This document shows positions 48,314 through 56,536 of a stretch of DNA of 64,000 nt, in pieces. How positions within the stretch are numbered: the first letter of the stretch is position 1; each line of letters starts with the position of its first letter. The translations under genes and the position numbers were made by a program. The DNA comes from Streptomyces neyagawaensis (lineage in GTDB: Bacteria > Actinomycetota > Actinomycetes > Streptomycetales > Streptomycetaceae), in contig NZ_JAMGBG010000053.1 in NCBI RefSeq assembly GCF_023516595.1, positions 93,161 to 157,160 on the forward strand, given 5' to 3'. The notes under the pieces are model-generated. The model ran no database searches and was not told the origin of the DNA. It worked only from the letters and a program-made list of their open reading frames with translations.

Positions 48314-48478
48314 GGTACGCCCTCCAAGTCGTGCGGCAGGGGAACCCTTTGCCTGCTGTCGCTGCTGACTCCACCTCTCAGTGGACCCTCCCTTACTGGT
48401 CAACGCCAGGCGGAGAGCACTAGTTCCCTTGTGCGCGCGGGCCCGGGCGGGGCCGTCCGGGTGACGGCCGGACGCCAA

Positions 48479-48524
48479 GGCACGCACGCGTGTACGGGGC
48501 ATCGAGTGCCCACGCGTGCGTGCC
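48479..48524 (-). terminator. Terminator of the reduced nuo operon
   Basis: ggcacgcacgcgtg (48479-48492) pairs perfectly with cacgcgtgcgtgcc (48511-48524), 50 bp after the nuoN stop on the minus strand. Confidence 0.78.
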
Positions 48525-48573
48525 GGGTGCCAAAGGGGCTGTGCCTGTCGGGTCGACCGGCTCTGGGAGGGCT

Positions 48574-50121
48574 CTAGAAGAGGGCGGTGTCGGCGAAGCG
48601 GAGGATCAGCTGGGGGGCTCCGGAGAGGGCGATGCCGACGATTCCGGTGAGGGCGATCGCGAGGGTGAGCGGGGCGGGGACGCGGTGCGGCTCGGGTTCG
48701 CCCTCGGGGGCGCGGAACAGCAGCGCGGTCCACTGGAGGTAGTAGAAGAGCGCGATCACGACGTTGACGGCCATGACGACGGCGAGCCAGCCGAGGCCCG
48801 CGTCGACGGCCACCGAGAAGACGGTGACCTTGGCGAACAGGCCGATGATGCCCGGCGGCAGTCCGGCGAGGCAGAGCAGGAAGAAGCCCAGCAGCAGCGC
48901 GGTCAGGGGGCTCGACGCGTAGAGGCCGCGGTAGTCGCTGACGCGGTTGAGGGTCCTGGTGCGGCCGACGAGGGCGGCCACGGCGAAGGCGCCGAGGTTC
49001 ACGGCCGCGTACATCAGCGCGTAGGCGACGGTGGAGCCGATGGCCCGCTCGGCGTCGTCGGTGTAGGCGGCGGCCGCGATCGGCACCAGGAGGTAGCCGG
49101 CCTGGCCGACGGAGGACCAGGCGAGCAGCCGGACCGCGCTGTACGCGCGCGTGGAGCGCTGTCTGAGGGCGCCGACGTTGCCGACGGTCATGGTGAGGGC
49201 GGCCAGCGCGGCGAGGGCGGGCCCCCAGACGTCGGCGTACGACGGCAGGGCGACGACGGTGACGAGGATGAGTCCGGAGAAGCCGACCGCCTTGCCGACG
49301 ACCGACAGGTAGGCGGCCACCGGGAGGGGGGCGCCGACATAGGTGTCGGGGACCCAGAAGTGGAACGGTACGGCGGCCGTCTTGAAGGCGAAACCGATGA
49401 GGGTGAGGACGACGCCGGTCTGGGTGACGGTGTGGAGCTGGCCGTCGACGTTCTGGACGCGGTCGGCGATCTGGGTGAGGTAGAGGGTGCCGGTGGTGGC
49501 GTAGATGAAGCTGATGCCGAGGAGGCTGACGGCGGTCGCGGTGACGGACGACAGGAAGAACTTCAGGGCCGCTTCGGAGGACCTCTTGTCGCCGTGGCGG
49601 ATGCCGACCAGGGCGAACGCGGGCAGCGAGGCGACCTCCAGGGCGACGACGAGGGTGGCGAGGTCGCGGGCGGCGGGCAGGAGGGCGGCGCCCGCGGCGG
49701 ACGACAGGAGCAGGAACCAGAACTCCCCGGCGGGCAGTTCCCTGCGGTTGTCCTTCAGGGCCGTCATCGACAGCAGGGCGGCAAGGAGGGCGCCGCCGAG
49801 CACCATGAACTGGATGACGAGGGTGAAGCGGTCGGCGGTGTAGCTGCACACGTCCGGGCTGCCGCTCAGGCAGAAGGTGGCGCGGTCGCCGTCCAGGAGG
49901 GGCACCAGGGCCAGCAGGGACAGGGCGAGGCCCGCCACCGACGTCCAGCCGAGCAGGGCCTTCTTCGTGTCGTCCACGAAGAGGTCCGCGACGAGCACGG
50001 CGAGGCCGACGACGGCGGCGATCGTGGGCGGCGCGACGGCGAGCCAGTCGACGGACTGGACGACGGACTCGGCCAGCGGCCGGGCCGACTGGGAGGCCGT
50101 CGTCAGGGCCAGGGAGCTCAT
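48574..50121 (-). CDS. nuoN: NADH-quinone oxidoreductase-like subunit N
   Basis: 515 residues from the ATG at 50121 (MSSLALTTASQSARPL), about 14 membrane helices. The proton-channel motifs of antiporter-like subunits are present: LVVALEVASLPAFAL (Glu of TM5), GFAFKTAAVPFHFWVPDTYVGAP (Lys of TM7) and LAWSSVGQAGYLL. It pumps protons in the membrane arm. Its ATG overlaps the nuoM stop by 4 bp; it is last in the cluster. Confidence 0.95.
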   Translation of the reverse strand: MSSLALTTASQSARPLAESVVQSVDWLAVAPPTIAAVVGLAVLVADLFVDDTKKALLGWTSVAGLALSLLALVPLLDGDRATFCLSGSPDVCSYTADRFTLVIQFMVLGGALLAALLSMTALKDNRRELPAGEFWFLLLSSAAGAALLPAARDLATLVVALEVASLPAFALVGIRHGDKRSSEAALKFFLSSVTATAVSLLGISFIYATTGTLYLTQIADRVQNVDGQLHTVTQTGVVLTLIGFAFKTAAVPFHFWVPDTYVGAPLPVAAYLSVVGKAVGFSGLILVTVVALPSYADVWGPALAALAALTMTVGNVGALRQRSTRAYSAVRLLAWSSVGQAGYLLVPIAAAAYTDDAERAIGSTVAYALMYAAVNLGAFAVAALVGRTRTLNRVSDYRGLYASSPLTALLLGFFLLCLAGLPPGIIGLFAKVTVFSVAVDAGLGWLAVVMAVNVVIALFYYLQWTALLFRAPEGEPEPHRVPAPLTLAIALTGIVGIALSGAPQLILRFADTALF

Positions 50122-51692
50122 CGGGTGCCTCCTGCGAGGAGCTGCTGCACGGCCGGGTCGGTCAGGCCGAGGAGGGCCGCGGGCCAGAGACCGGCGAGGA
50201 CGGTGAGGGCGACGAGCGGGGTCCAGGCCGCGAACTCGTACGTCTGTACGTCGGCGAGCCGTGGCCCCTCCTGCGGGGCGCCGCCCATGCAGACGCGGCG
50301 GACCACGATCAGCATGTACGCGGCGGTGAGGAGTGTGCCGAACGCACCGATCGCCATGAAGGTGAGGAAGGCCGGGCGGCTGAGGCCGTCGGCGGGCCGG
50401 AACGCGCCGAACAGGGCGAGCATCTCGCCCCAGAACCCGGCGAGGCCGGGCAGTCCGAGGGAGGCGACGGCGCCGAACGCGAGCAGGCCGCCGAGGCGCG
50501 GCGCCCTGCCGTAGAGAGCGGCACCGGACTCCTGGGCGAGGCTGTCGAGGTCGGTGGTGCCGGTGCGGTCCTTGAGGGCGCCGACGAGGAAGAACAGCAG
50601 GCCGGTGATGAGGCCGTGGGCGATGTTGGCGAACAGGGCGCCGTTCACTCCGGTCGGGGTCATCGTCGCGATGCCGAGGAGCACGAAGCCCATGTGGCCG
50701 ACGGAGGAGTACGCGATGAGGCGCTTGAGGTCGCCCTTCGCGCCCGGCCTGGCGAGAGCGAGGCAGGCGAGGGACCCGTAGATGATGCCGACGACCGCGA
50801 AGGCGGCGAGGTACGGCGCGAAGGTGCGGAAGCCGTCGGGGGTGATCGGCAGCAGGATGCGGACGAACCCGTACGTGCCCATCTTCAGCAGGACGCCGGC
50901 CAGCAGGACCGAGCCGACGGTCGGGGCGGCGGTGTGGGCGTCCGGCAGCCAGCTGTGCAGCGGCCACATCGGGGTCTTCACCGCGAGCCCGATCCCGATC
51001 GTCAGAACGGCGATGACCTGCACGGATGTGGTCAGTTCGGGGTGATTGTCAGTGGTGAGTGCCACCATGTCGAATGTGCCCGCCCTGAGTCCGATCAGGA
51101 GCAGGCCGAGCAGCATGACCACGGAACCGAGCAGGGTGTAGAGGATGAACTTCCAAGCGGCCTGCGTGCGTTGCTCACCGCCCCAGCGGGCGATGAGGAA
51201 GTACATCGGGATGAGCACCATCTCGAACGCGAGGAAGAACAGCAGCAGGTCGAGGACGGCGAAGGTCGCGAGGGTGCCGGACTCGAGGACGAGCAGCAGG
51301 GCGACGAACGCCTTCGGGGACGGGCCCGAGGGCAGCTTGAAGTACGAGTAGAGCGCGCAGAGGAAGGTCAGCAGCGCGGTCAGGACCAGGAGGGGGAGGG
51401 AGATGCCGTCGATGCCGAGGTGGATGCGCACGTCGAGTGCGGGGATCCAGCTGATGTCGGTGCTGGCCTGCATCTTCGACGGATGGTCGTGGTCGAAGCC
51501 GAGCGCGAGGGCGATCGCGGCGATGAGCACCACGCCGGTCACGGTGACGCCGTGGCGGAGCACGGCCTGCTCGGGTGACTTCCCCTTCAGCCCCGGGGGG
51601 GCGGGCAGGAGAGCGGCGGCGGCGCCGATCAGCGGGCCGACGACGACGAACGCCAGAAGGACCTGCATCACGGACTCGTTGATATCGATCAC
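50118..51692 (-). CDS. nuoM: NADH-quinone oxidoreductase-like subunit M
   Basis: 524 residues starting MIDINESVMQVLL, 14 helices. FLAFEMVLIPMYFLIARWGG (TM5 Glu), GLAVKTPMWPLHSWLPDAHTAAP (TM7 Lys) and RLIAYSSVGHMGFVLLG are the antiporter-like motifs. One of three proton channels in complex I. Six bases after nuoL. Confidence 0.96.
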   Translation of the reverse strand: MIDINESVMQVLLAFVVVGPLIGAAAALLPAPPGLKGKSPEQAVLRHGVTVTGVVLIAAIALALGFDHDHPSKMQASTDISWIPALDVRIHLGIDGISLPLLVLTALLTFLCALYSYFKLPSGPSPKAFVALLLVLESGTLATFAVLDLLLFFLAFEMVLIPMYFLIARWGGEQRTQAAWKFILYTLLGSVVMLLGLLLIGLRAGTFDMVALTTDNHPELTTSVQVIAVLTIGIGLAVKTPMWPLHSWLPDAHTAAPTVGSVLLAGVLLKMGTYGFVRILLPITPDGFRTFAPYLAAFAVVGIIYGSLACLALARPGAKGDLKRLIAYSSVGHMGFVLLGIATMTPTGVNGALFANIAHGLITGLLFFLVGALKDRTGTTDLDSLAQESGAALYGRAPRLGGLLAFGAVASLGLPGLAGFWGEMLALFGAFRPADGLSRPAFLTFMAIGAFGTLLTAAYMLIVVRRVCMGGAPQEGPRLADVQTYEFAAWTPLVALTVLAGLWPAALLGLTDPAVQQLLAGGTR

Positions 51693-51698
51693 GCCTGC

Positions 51699-53690
51699 TC
51701 ACGCTCCCGTGGCGACGAGAAGGGCGGCGACCACCAGGACGACGGTGCCGGCGAGCAGCGCGCTCACATAGGTCTGCACATTGCCGGTCTGCGCCCGCCG
51801 TACGGCCGCGCCGAGCAGGCGGGGCAGGGCGCCCGCGCCGCGTACGTAGGTGTCGACGACCTCGCGGTCGAGGAACCGGACGAGTCGTGCGCCGGCCTGG
51901 ACGGGGCGGACGAAGAGGGTCTCGTACACGGCGTCGAGGTGGAAGCCGACGGCGGCGTGGCGGTGCAGCGGGCCGAGCAGGACCCGGGAGGGGTCCGTCG
52001 GGTCGGGTGCCGAGGCCACGTCCCCGTAGGCGGGCGCGTGGCTCGCGATGGCCTCCGCCTCGACGGTCGCGGCGTCCGCCTCGGGGTGGGCGGCTACCGC
52101 GCCGAGCGGGGTGCGGGCCAGGGCCGTGGTGTAGCGCCAGGCCGCGTATGTCACGAGGCCGCCCGTGAGGGCGAGGCCGGTGCCGAGGACGGACGTGGTG
52201 AGGGTCGGGGCCAGGTCGTCGCCGTCGAACCAGTCGGGGAGGGTGCCGTAGGCGAGTCCGCCGAGGGCGAGGGACGGGATGGCGAGCACCCAGAGGACCA
52301 CGGTCATGCTGAGGGGCTGGCGGCCGTGGTCGGGGGCTTCGTCGCCCTGGCCGCGGAAGGTGCGCAGCCACAGGCGGGCGGCGTACGCGGCGGTGAGGAG
52401 GGCCGTGAGCAGGCCGGCGACGAGGACGGTCCAGCCGGCGGCGCCGGGGATGTGCTCGGCGTGGCCCTCGGCGGCGGTCTCGGCGGCGCCGAGGACGGAC
52501 TCCTTGGAGAAGAAGCCGCTGAAGGGCGGGATCGCGGCGAGGGCGAGGAGCGCCACGGTCATCGTCCAGTAGGCGTCGGGGACGCGGGCGCGGAGGTTGC
52601 TCATGCGGGACATGGCGGCCAGGGAGTTGGTGCCGGCGGCGTGGATGATCACGCCGGCGGCGAGGAACAGCAGCGCCTTGAAGGCGCCGTGGGAGATGAG
52701 GTGGAAGACGGCGGCGCCGCGGTCGCCGACGGCGAGGGCGCCGGTCATGTAGCCGAGCTGGCCGATCGTCGAATAGGCGAGGACGCGTTTGATGTCGTCC
52801 TGGGCGAGGGCGGCGAGGGCCGAGCCGGCCATGGTGACGGCGGCCATCACGGCGAGGACGACCAGGGCCGCCGAGGAGGCGGCGAAGACCGGGAGGAGAC
52901 GGGCGATGAAGTAGACACCGGCGGCGACCATCGTCGCGGCGTGGATCAGCGCGGAGACGGGCGTCGGGCCGGCCATCGCGTCGGGCAGCCAGGTGTGGAG
53001 GGGGAACTGCGCGGACTTGCCGGCCACCCCGGCGAGGAGCAGCAGGGCGATCAGCGTCGGGTGGTCGAGGCCGCCGTCGGTGACGGTGTCGAGGATCCGG
53101 GTGATGCGGAACGACCCGGCGTCCGAGGCGAGCGCGAACAGACCGATCAGGAAGGGGACGTCACCGAGCTTGGTGACGAGGAAAGCCTTGAGGGAGGCGG
53201 CGCGGGCCTCCGGGGTCTCCCAGTAGTGGCCGACCAGGAAGTAGGAGCAGATGCCCATGATCTCCCAGCCGACCAGCAGCACCATCAGGTCGCCGGAGTA
53301 GACGACGAGGAGCATCGCGGAGGTGAAGAGGGAGACGAGGGCGGCGTACGACGGGTAGCGGGGGTCGTCGCGCAGATAGCCCGTGGAGTAGATCTGCACG
53401 CAGGTGGCGACCAGGCCGACCACCACGGCGACGAGGGCGGCGAAGCCGTCGATGTACAGGGCGAGGTCGATGGGGACCGAGCCGGTCGGGGTGAGTCGCG
53501 TGGAGGCGACGACCGGGCTGTCGCCGCCCTGGCGTACGGCGACCAGGACGGCCAGGGCGAAGGCCGTGAGGGTCGGGAGTACGGCGAGGGGGCGGACGAA
53601 GCCGGGGGCGGTGCGGCCGAGGAGCAGGCCGGCGGCGGCGCCGAGGAACGGGAGGAGGGGGACGAGGACGGCGAGGGTGGTCGTGGTCAC
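51699..53690 (-). CDS. nuoL: NADH-quinone oxidoreductase-like subunit L
   Basis: 663 residues, 16 helices with the long lateral helix at the C-terminus. VGWEIMGICSYFLVGHYW (TM5 Glu), GKSAQFPLHTWLPDAMAGPTPVSAL (described in parts; TM7 Lys) and RVLAYSTIGQLGYM are visible. Distal proton channel of the membrane arm. Its start overlaps the nuoK stop by 4 bp. Confidence 0.96.
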   Translation of the reverse strand: MTTTTLAVLVPLLPFLGAAAGLLLGRTAPGFVRPLAVLPTLTAFALAVLVAVRQGGDSPVVASTRLTPTGSVPIDLALYIDGFAALVAVVVGLVATCVQIYSTGYLRDDPRYPSYAALVSLFTSAMLLVVYSGDLMVLLVGWEIMGICSYFLVGHYWETPEARAASLKAFLVTKLGDVPFLIGLFALASDAGSFRITRILDTVTDGGLDHPTLIALLLLAGVAGKSAQFPLHTWLPDAMAGPTPVSALIHAATMVAAGVYFIARLLPVFAASSAALVVLAVMAAVTMAGSALAALAQDDIKRVLAYSTIGQLGYMTGALAVGDRGAAVFHLISHGAFKALLFLAAGVIIHAAGTNSLAAMSRMSNLRARVPDAYWTMTVALLALAAIPPFSGFFSKESVLGAAETAAEGHAEHIPGAAGWTVLVAGLLTALLTAAYAARLWLRTFRGQGDEAPDHGRQPLSMTVVLWVLAIPSLALGGLAYGTLPDWFDGDDLAPTLTTSVLGTGLALTGGLVTYAAWRYTTALARTPLGAVAAHPEADAATVEAEAIASHAPAYGDVASAPDPTDPSRVLLGPLHRHAAVGFHLDAVYETLFVRPVQAGARLVRFLDREVVDTYVRGAGALPRLLGAAVRRAQTGNVQTYVSALLAGTVVLVVAALLVATGA

Positions 53691-54040
53691 GCGCTGGCCT
53701 CGGCCTTCTCGCTCCGCTCGGGGCGCTCGGCGGTGTCGCGGAGCTTGTCGATGTCGGCGGTGCCGCGGTTGCGGTGGACGGCGAGGACGATGGCCAGGCC
53801 GATGCCGATCTCCGCGGCGGCGATGGTGATGGTGAACAGGGTCAGCGCCTGGCCGGAGTGGAGGGTTTCCTCGGTGGCCTTGCTGAGCCAGACGTCGAAG
53901 GCGACGAGGTTGAGGTTGACGGCGTTGAGCATCAGCTCGACGGACATCAGGACCAGGATCGCGTTGCGGCGGGCGAGGACGCCGTACAGGCCCGTGCAGA
54001 AGAGGAGGGCGGAGAGCACGACGGGATAGGCGAGGTGCAT
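53687..54040 (-). CDS. nuoK: NADH-quinone oxidoreductase-like subunit K
   Basis: 117 residues, three membrane helices. Conserved glutamates of the central axis are present (LMSVELMLNAVNLNLVAF and TIAAAEIGIGLAIVLAV). The hydrophilic C-terminal 20 residues are an actinobacterial extension. Overlaps nuoJ by one base (TGATG) and nuoL by four. Confidence 0.95.
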   Translation of the reverse strand: MHLAYPVVLSALLFCTGLYGVLARRNAILVLMSVELMLNAVNLNLVAFDVWLSKATEETLHSGQALTLFTITIAAAEIGIGLAIVLAVHRNRGTADIDKLRDTAERPERSEKAEASA

Positions 54041-54864
54041 CAGCGGAGCCCTCCCTCGGACGGGTCGGGGGCGGCGGCTGCGGCAGGGGCGGCGGGTGCG
54101 TCGGCCGGGGAGGGTTCCTCGGCCGGGGCGGGTTCCTCAGCTGGGGCGGGTGCCGGTTTCGGCACGGTCGCGTCGGCCGCGGGGGGCGCCGTCGCCGGGG
54201 CGGTGGCCAGGGTGGGCCCGGTGGCTGGGGTGGTTCCCGTGGCCGCGGTGGGGGTCTTCCGTTCGTCGGGCTCCTGGTTGGCCTTGCGGGAGAGGACGAT
54301 CGCGCCGACCAGGGCGGCGAGGAGGAGGACGGAGAGGGCCTCGAAGGGGAGGACCCAGTTCTGGAAGAGGCTTTCGCCGGTGATCTTGGTCGAGCCGGCG
54401 GCGGGGCCGTCGAGGTCGATCCACGTGGCGCGGAAGGCGTCGACGACGACCCAGACGAGGGCGGCGGCAGCGGCGACGGCCACGGTGAGGGCGGCCCAGC
54501 GGTTGCCGGAGTCGGCGTCCGGGGAACGGCCGATCGGGGCCCTGGTGAGCATCAGCCCGAACAGGAGGAGCACGACGACGGAGCCGACGTAGATGAGGAC
54601 CTGGACCCAGGCGATGAACTCGGCGGTGAGCAGCAGGTACTCGACGGCGAGACCGCCGAGCGCCACGACCAGCCAGAGGGCGGCGTGCACCAGCTGGCGG
54701 GTGGTGACGGTGACGATCGCGGCGCCGAAGGTGACCAGGCCGACGAGGAGGAAGGCGATCTCGACGCCGGTCGGCGAGAGGAAGCCGCGGGTCTCGACGG
54801 CGGCCAGGGAGGGGTGGTGGTGCGTGGCGGCGAGGGCGACGGTGGCGGTGGCGGTGACGCTCAT
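54040..54864 (-). CDS. nuoJ: NADH-quinone oxidoreductase-like subunit J with Pro/Ala-rich tail
   Basis: 274 residues from the ATG at 54864 (MSVTATATVALAATHHHP), overlapping the nuoI stop by 4 bp; longer frames are shadows. Five membrane helices (about 28-205) with LLLTAEFIAWVQVLIYVGSVVVL, the conserved TM3 region of NuoJ that undergoes the pi-bulge change. The last 70 residues are a Thr/Pro/Ala-rich tail (TGTTPATGPTLATAPATAPP), absent in standard NuoJ. Confidence 0.93.
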   Translation of the reverse strand: MSVTATATVALAATHHHPSLAAVETRGFLSPTGVEIAFLLVGLVTFGAAIVTVTTRQLVHAALWLVVALGGLAVEYLLLTAEFIAWVQVLIYVGSVVVLLLFGLMLTRAPIGRSPDADSGNRWAALTVAVAAAAALVWVVVDAFRATWIDLDGPAAGSTKITGESLFQNWVLPFEALSVLLLAALVGAIVLSRKANQEPDERKTPTAATGTTPATGPTLATAPATAPPAADATVPKPAPAPAEEPAPAEEPSPADAPAAPAAAAAPDPSEGGLR

Positions 54865-55565
54865 GCGTTCCCCTCCCCCGGCCGGTGCGGCTCGGCCCGC
54901 TCGTCCGAACCGGCCTGCTCGGCCTGCCCCGCTTGCCCTGCCTGTTGGGCCTGTTGGGCCTGTTGGGCCTGTTGGGCCTGTTGGGCCTGTTGGGCCTGTT
55001 GGGCCTGTTCGGCTTGCTGGGTGGCGGCGAGCTTTTCGGCGGTCTTGCGGGCGGCGGCGAGTTCCTTGGGTTCTTCGGCGCCGGGGTCGAGGGCGGGCGG
55101 AGCCGGGACCGTCCACATCCACTCGCGGAGCTTGTCGCGCTCGTGGGTGAGTTCGCGGATGTCGGTCTCCGCGTACTCGAACTCGGGCGACCAGAAGAGG
55201 GCGTCGAAGGGGCAGACCTCGATGCAGATACCGCAGTACATGCAGAGGGAGAAGTCGATGGCGAAGCGGTCGAGGACGTTGCGGCTGCGCTCGCGGCCGC
55301 CGGGGGCGGCGGGCGGGACGGTCTCCTTGTGGGAGTCGATGTAGATGCACCAGTCCGGGCACTCCCGGGCGCAGAGCATGCAGACGGTGCAGTTCTCCTC
55401 GAAGAGGCCGATGACGCCGCGGGTGCGGGGCGGGAGTTCCGGCTGGACATCCGGGTACTGCTCGGTGACCGTCTTCCGCGTCATCGTGCGGAGGGTGACG
55501 GCCAGGCCCTTGGCGAGACCACTACCGGGGATGCGGGGCCGGGTGGGCGGGAGGGACTCAGCCAT
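54861..55565 (-). CDS. nuoI: NADH-quinone oxidoreductase-like subunit I with Gln/Ala repeat tail
   Basis: 234 residues from the ATG at 55565 (MAESLPPTRPRIPG). Two 4Fe-4S binding motifs are intact: CTVCMLCARECP (about 59-70) and CMYCGICIEVCP (about 108-119), giving clusters N6a and N6b, which pass electrons towards N2 in NuoB. The C-terminal 60 residues are a low-complexity tail of QAQ repeats encoded by a 9-bp tandem repeat. Two bases after nuoH, four-base overlap with nuoJ. Confidence 0.95.
   Translation of the reverse strand: MAESLPPTRPRIPGSGLAKGLAVTLRTMTRKTVTEQYPDVQPELPPRTRGVIGLFEENCTVCMLCARECPDWCIYIDSHKETVPPAAPGGRERSRNVLDRFAIDFSLCMYCGICIEVCPFDALFWSPEFEYAETDIRELTHERDKLREWMWTVPAPPALDPGAEEPKELAAARKTAEKLAATQQAEQAQQAQQAQQAQQAQQAQQAQQAGQAGQAEQAGSDERAEPHRPGEGNA
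54941..55012. repeat. 9-bp tandem repeat in nuoI
   Basis: cctgttggg is repeated seven times exactly and an eighth time with changes, encoding Gln-Ala-Gln units in the NuoI tail. In-frame copy-number change would not disrupt the reading frame. Confidence 0.95.
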
Positions 55566-55567
55566 GG

Positions 55568-56536
55568 TTACTGGATCACCACCTTGACGACGCCGGTGAG
55601 GGCGATCTGGGCGAGGGACAGGGGGACGAGGAGGGTCCAGGAGAGCTTCTGCAGCTGGTCCTCGCGCAGTCGGGGGTAGGTGACGCGGAGCCAGATGACG
55701 AGGAAGGCGAGGACGGCGGTCTTCAGCAGGGTCCAGACCCAGCCGAGGCCGTCGGCGCCCCAGGGGCCGTGCCAGCCGCCGAGGAAGAGGACGGTGGTCA
55801 GGCCGCACAGGACGACGATGCCGGCGTACTCGGCGAGGAGGAACAGGGCGAAGCGGAGGCCGGTGTACTCGGTGTAGGCACCGAAGATGATCTCCGAGTC
55901 GGCGACGGGCATGTCGAACGGCGGGCGCTGGAGTTCGGCGAGGCCGGCGACGAAGAAGACGATCGCGCCGACGATCTGCCAGGGGAGCCACCACCACTGG
56001 AACGCGTCGAGGATGCCGACGAGGGAGACCGTGCCGGCCGCCATCGCCACCGAGGCGGCCGTCAGCAGCATCGGGAGTTCGTAGGCGAGGAGCTGGGCGG
56101 CGGTGCGGAGGCCGCCGAGGAGGGAGAACTTGTTCGCGGAGGCCCAGCCGGCCATGAGGGAGCCGAGCACGCCGACGCCCATCACGGCGAGGACGAAGAA
56201 GATGCCCGCGTCGATGACCTCGCCGACGGCGCCCTCGCCGGGGCCGATGGGGATGGCGAGGAGGACGAGGAGGTACGGGAGGAGGGCGACGGCCGGGGCG
56301 AGCTGGAAGATACGGCGGTCCGCGCCGGCCGGGACGACGTCTTCCTTCTGGGCGAACTTCACACCGTCGGCGACGAGCTGGGCCCAGCCGTGGAAGCCGC
56401 CGGCGTACATGGGGCCGAGGCGGCCCTGCATGTGGGCCATCACCTTGTGTTCCGTCTGACCGATGATCAGGGGGAAGGTGAGGAAGACGACGAAGACGAG
56501 CAGGAGTCGCAGGGCGACGTCGAGGGCGTCGTTCAC
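55568..56536 (-). CDS. nuoH: NADH-quinone oxidoreductase-like subunit H
   Basis: 322 residues from a GTG at 56536 (V/M-NDALDVALRLLLVFVVF) with AGGAGG upstream, eight helices. QTEHKVMAHMQGRLGPMYAGG near the N-terminus, AELQRPPFDMPVADSEIIFGAYTEYTG (the quinone-pocket loop, in parts) and WLRVTYPRLREDQLQ are diagnostic. NuoH forms the quinone-channel entrance with NuoB and normally NuoD. Its GTG overlaps the nuoC stop by 4 bp (GTGA). Confidence 0.96.
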   Translation of the reverse strand: MNDALDVALRLLLVFVVFLTFPLIIGQTEHKVMAHMQGRLGPMYAGGFHGWAQLVADGVKFAQKEDVVPAGADRRIFQLAPAVALLPYLLVLLAIPIGPGEGAVGEVIDAGIFFVLAVMGVGVLGSLMAGWASANKFSLLGGLRTAAQLLAYELPMLLTAASVAMAAGTVSLVGILDAFQWWWLPWQIVGAIVFFVAGLAELQRPPFDMPVADSEIIFGAYTEYTGLRFALFLLAEYAGIVVLCGLTTVLFLGGWHGPWGADGLGWVWTLLKTAVLAFLVIWLRVTYPRLREDQLQKLSWTLLVPLSLAQIALTGVVKVVIQ

